DNA of 64,000 bases from an uncultured Microbulbifer sp. GTDB lineage: Bacteria; Pseudomonadota; Gammaproteobacteria; Pseudomonadales; Cellvibrionaceae. The position numbers and the translations under genes were made by a program. Positions 62,627 through 64,000 of this stretch are shown piece by piece. Location: assembly GCF_947489355.1 (NCBI RefSeq), contig NZ_CANLDD010000011.1:34630-98629 (forward strand). Direction: 5' to 3'. Each line of letters starts with the position of its first letter. The first letter of the stretch is position 1. A model generated the notes under the pieces. The model made no database searches. It was not told where the DNA came from and was given only the letters and a program-made list of their open reading frames with translations.

Positions 62627-63007
62627 GTGAACCTCAATCAAGTCACTTTACCAGTGAATGATATGGAATCGGCTTCAGAATTCTATCGAAATCTGGGATT
62701 CACTCAAATTGTAGATACACCACACTACGCTAGATTCGAATGTCCTGAAGGTGATTCAACCTTCTCTTTATCACTTATGGCTGAGAGTTTTTCGAATGGT
62801 GCAGTAATTTACTTCGAACATCGAGAACTCGATGAATGGATTTCTGATTTGAAAGCAAAAGGTATAGAGTTCGAACAAGGATTAACTGACGAACCCTATC
62901 TATGGCGTGAAGCTATATTAAGAGACCCCTCTGGCAACAAGATCAAACTCTATTGGGCAGGAGAAAACCGCAAAACTCCACCTTGGCGCATCGAAAAACG
63001 TGCTTAA
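62627..63007 (+). CDS. VOC family protein (glyoxalase/bleomycin-resistance fold)
   Basis: A 126-residue single VOC protein: LNQVTLPVNDMESASEFYRNLGF at the start, YARFECPEGDSTFSLSL in the middle and REAILRDPSGNKIKLYWAGENR at the end. The fold covers dioxygenases, lyases and drug-binding proteins; the activity cannot be told. The start is GTG 62627, five bases after a perfect AAGGAGG; an overlapping ATG two bases earlier runs straight into a stop. AT-richer than the core genes. Confidence 0.82.
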   Translation: MNLNQVTLPVNDMESASEFYRNLGFTQIVDTPHYARFECPEGDSTFSLSLMAESFSNGAVIYFEHRELDEWISDLKAKGIEFEQGLTDEPYLWREAILRDPSGNKIKLYWAGENRKTPPWRIEKRA

Positions 63008-63148
63008 TAGCGTCAAACCCTAAAAAGGGACTCTCCTCTTGAACCTGTAAAACGGTGAAAGTTGGGGAGGTTTTGAGGTGGTGATTGGAAAATTATTCCC
63101 CAAGTGACACTCGGGAACAAAATAAAACTGATTGAAAGAAGGTAAATA

Positions 63149-63610
63149 ATGAGATTAATTGGAAATTTTTTATGGTTTATCCTTGGCGGATTTGTCATGG
63201 GCCTTGCATGGTGGGTTGTTGGAATCATCGCGTTTATTACGATTATAGGAATACCATGGGGAAAGGCCTGCTTCGTATTTGGTATGTTCTCTTTTTTCCC
63301 TTTTGGAAGTGAGGCAATAAGTAGAAAAGAGCTTACAGGAGAAGACGATATTGGTACTGGGCCTTTAGGCATTTTTGGCAATATCGTCTGGTTTGTTTTC
63401 GCGGGAGTATGGCTTGCTATAGGTCATTTGATATCTGCTCTGTTGAATTTTATTACAATTATAGGAATACCATTTGGTATCCAACATTTAAAACTCGCAG
63501 GATTCGCGCTTGCTCCAATTGGAAAAACGGTTGTCTCTAAAGAAGTCGCCCAAGCAGCGAGAGTCGCGAATGCAGAATCCACGATCAAGAATATTAGAAA
63601 AGACACATGA
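63149..63610 (+). CDS. YccF family inner-membrane protein
   Basis: A 153-residue protein with two YccF repeats, each with a membrane hairpin and the motif FITIIGIPWG (about 31-40) or FITIIGIPFG (about 105-114), and the start MRLIGNFLWFILGG typical of the family. The function is unknown. An extra ~25-residue polar C-terminus follows the second repeat. AT-rich composition and separation from neighbours suggest an accessory gene. Confidence 0.88.
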   Translation: MRLIGNFLWFILGGFVMGLAWWVVGIIAFITIIGIPWGKACFVFGMFSFFPFGSEAISRKELTGEDDIGTGPLGIFGNIVWFVFAGVWLAIGHLISALLNFITIIGIPFGIQHLKLAGFALAPIGKTVVSKEVAQAARVANAESTIKNIRKDT

Positions 63611-63617
63611 TTGAGGA

Positions 63618-63640
63618 AAGGGGGGGCTAGCTCCCCCCCA
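63618..63640. terminator. GC hairpin between convergent genes
   Basis: A G-run at 63620-63626 and a C-run at 63633-63639 flank a CTAGCT centre, giving a strong hairpin between the YccF stop and the stop of the last gene. The lack of a long U-tract lowers confidence. Confidence 0.5.
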
Positions 63641-64000
63641 TTACTCCCCAATCACCACCCGCAGATTCACCGTGCGCTGGATGCACTCCATACGCCAAGC
63701 GCCTTTATTGACCTCTTCGTTCTCCGTGCCCTCAGCCACAGCGGAGGCCTGCAGGGTTTCCACCTTGCCCGGTGTTTGCCAGGGCGTGCCGGCAGCATTG
63801 TTGCGCACCTGGTTATCCGTGGTAACAAAGGCACCGATCATCTTGTAGGCGAACTGGTCGGGACTGCCGTCCTGGTCCAGATCAATGGGGTTGCGTACCT
63901 GTGCGATGCGCACAATATCACCAACATAGATGCCGCTGGTCAGTTCGTAAAAGTGTTCGCCTTCTCCGGCATTGCTGATGCCAGTGGCTTGAATGTATTC
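63641..64000 (-). CDS. Unidentified protein, C-terminal part only (possibly pilus-related)
   Basis: The frame is open from the right edge to the TAA at 63641-63643, giving the last 119 residues. Visible parts include GISNAGEGEHFYELTSGIY, the calcium-loop-like DLDQDGSPDQFAYKM and a beta-rich end (IQRTVNLRVVIGE). Short Asp-rich loops and the strand-rich end recall PilW-like minor pilins, but I cannot confirm a family. GC content is back to the core level. Confidence 0.5.
   Translation of the reverse strand, partial: EYIQATGISNAGEGEHFYELTSGIYVGDIVRIAQVRNPIDLDQDGSPDQFAYKMIGAFVTTDNQVRNNAAGTPWQTPGKVETLQASAVAEGTENEEVNKGAWRMECIQRTVNLRVVIGE

Overview
The window looks like chromosomal DNA of a marine-type gammaproteobacterium of the Cellvibrionales or Pseudomonas-related lineages; Microbulbifer is my best guess, by inference only. 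Evidence: a moderately GC-rich genome; a serS/rarA/lolA/ftsK/cysG neighbourhood arranged as in Pseudomonas; a complete-looking type II secretion operon; the etfBA / ETF-quinone oxidoreductase divergon; and the guaB-guaA / xseA divergon. Most of the window is ordinary core genome. The accessory parts are short and lie between core blocks.

Layout. 1-5.1 kb: the end of an ElaA-type acetyltransferase, then a leftward iron-uptake unit (TonB-dependent siderophore receptor, small membrane protein, PepSY membrane protein) with a Fur-box-like site upstream. 5.4-8.5 kb: two leftward metallopeptidases, a secreted M28 lipoprotein and a cytosolic-type M14 carboxypeptidase. 9.2-16 kb: sparse accessory DNA with a lipoprotein, an internally duplicated DUF417 membrane protein, an SLC13 carrier flanked by two direct copies of a ~130-bp palindromic repeat, an aldo/keto reductase, a TfoX-N protein and about 1 kb with no recognisable gene. 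16-23.7 kb: the core leftward block ftsK-lolA-rarA-crcB-serS-cysG.

23.8-32.2 kb: a metal and metalloid region with a CzcCBA-type efflux pump, a small Cys/His-rich secreted protein, a sigma factor paired with a soluble zinc-finger anti-sigma candidate, and a divergent arsenite methyltransferase. 32.3-36.7 kb: a YheT-type hydrolase, a 7-bp tandem repeat, a hybrid sensor kinase lacking its phospho-accepting histidine, and two small proteins. 36.9-47.5 kb: type II secretion genes gspC-D-E-F-G-H-I-J-K-L-M, transcribed leftward with tight spacing and no gspN. 47.6-51.4 kb: etfB-etfA and the divergent ETF-QO, which pass electrons from acyl-CoA dehydrogenases to quinone.

51.4-54.9 kb: an AT-rich scar with a TonB-receptor remnant, then a TetR regulator with a DUF1285 protein, and tesB. 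55.2-61.2 kb: guaA, guaB, xseA and a quinone oxidoreductase. 61.8-64 kb: a tRNA-Arg(ACG) with its own promoter and terminator, followed by an AT-richer accessory stretch (HNH-nuclease lipoprotein, VOC protein, YccF protein) and the end of an unidentified gene.

I found no transposase, integrase, CRISPR array, rRNA or complete prophage, and no clear new multi-gene system. The observations most worth following are the pseudokinase-like hybrid sensor, the repeat-bracketed transporter, the metal/arsenic cluster with its sigma factor, the duplicated DUF417 protein, and the guaB-guaA hairpin whose U-tract faces the wrong way. Coordinates and starts were read by eye. Family names rest on recognised motifs and recalled homologues, not on searches.
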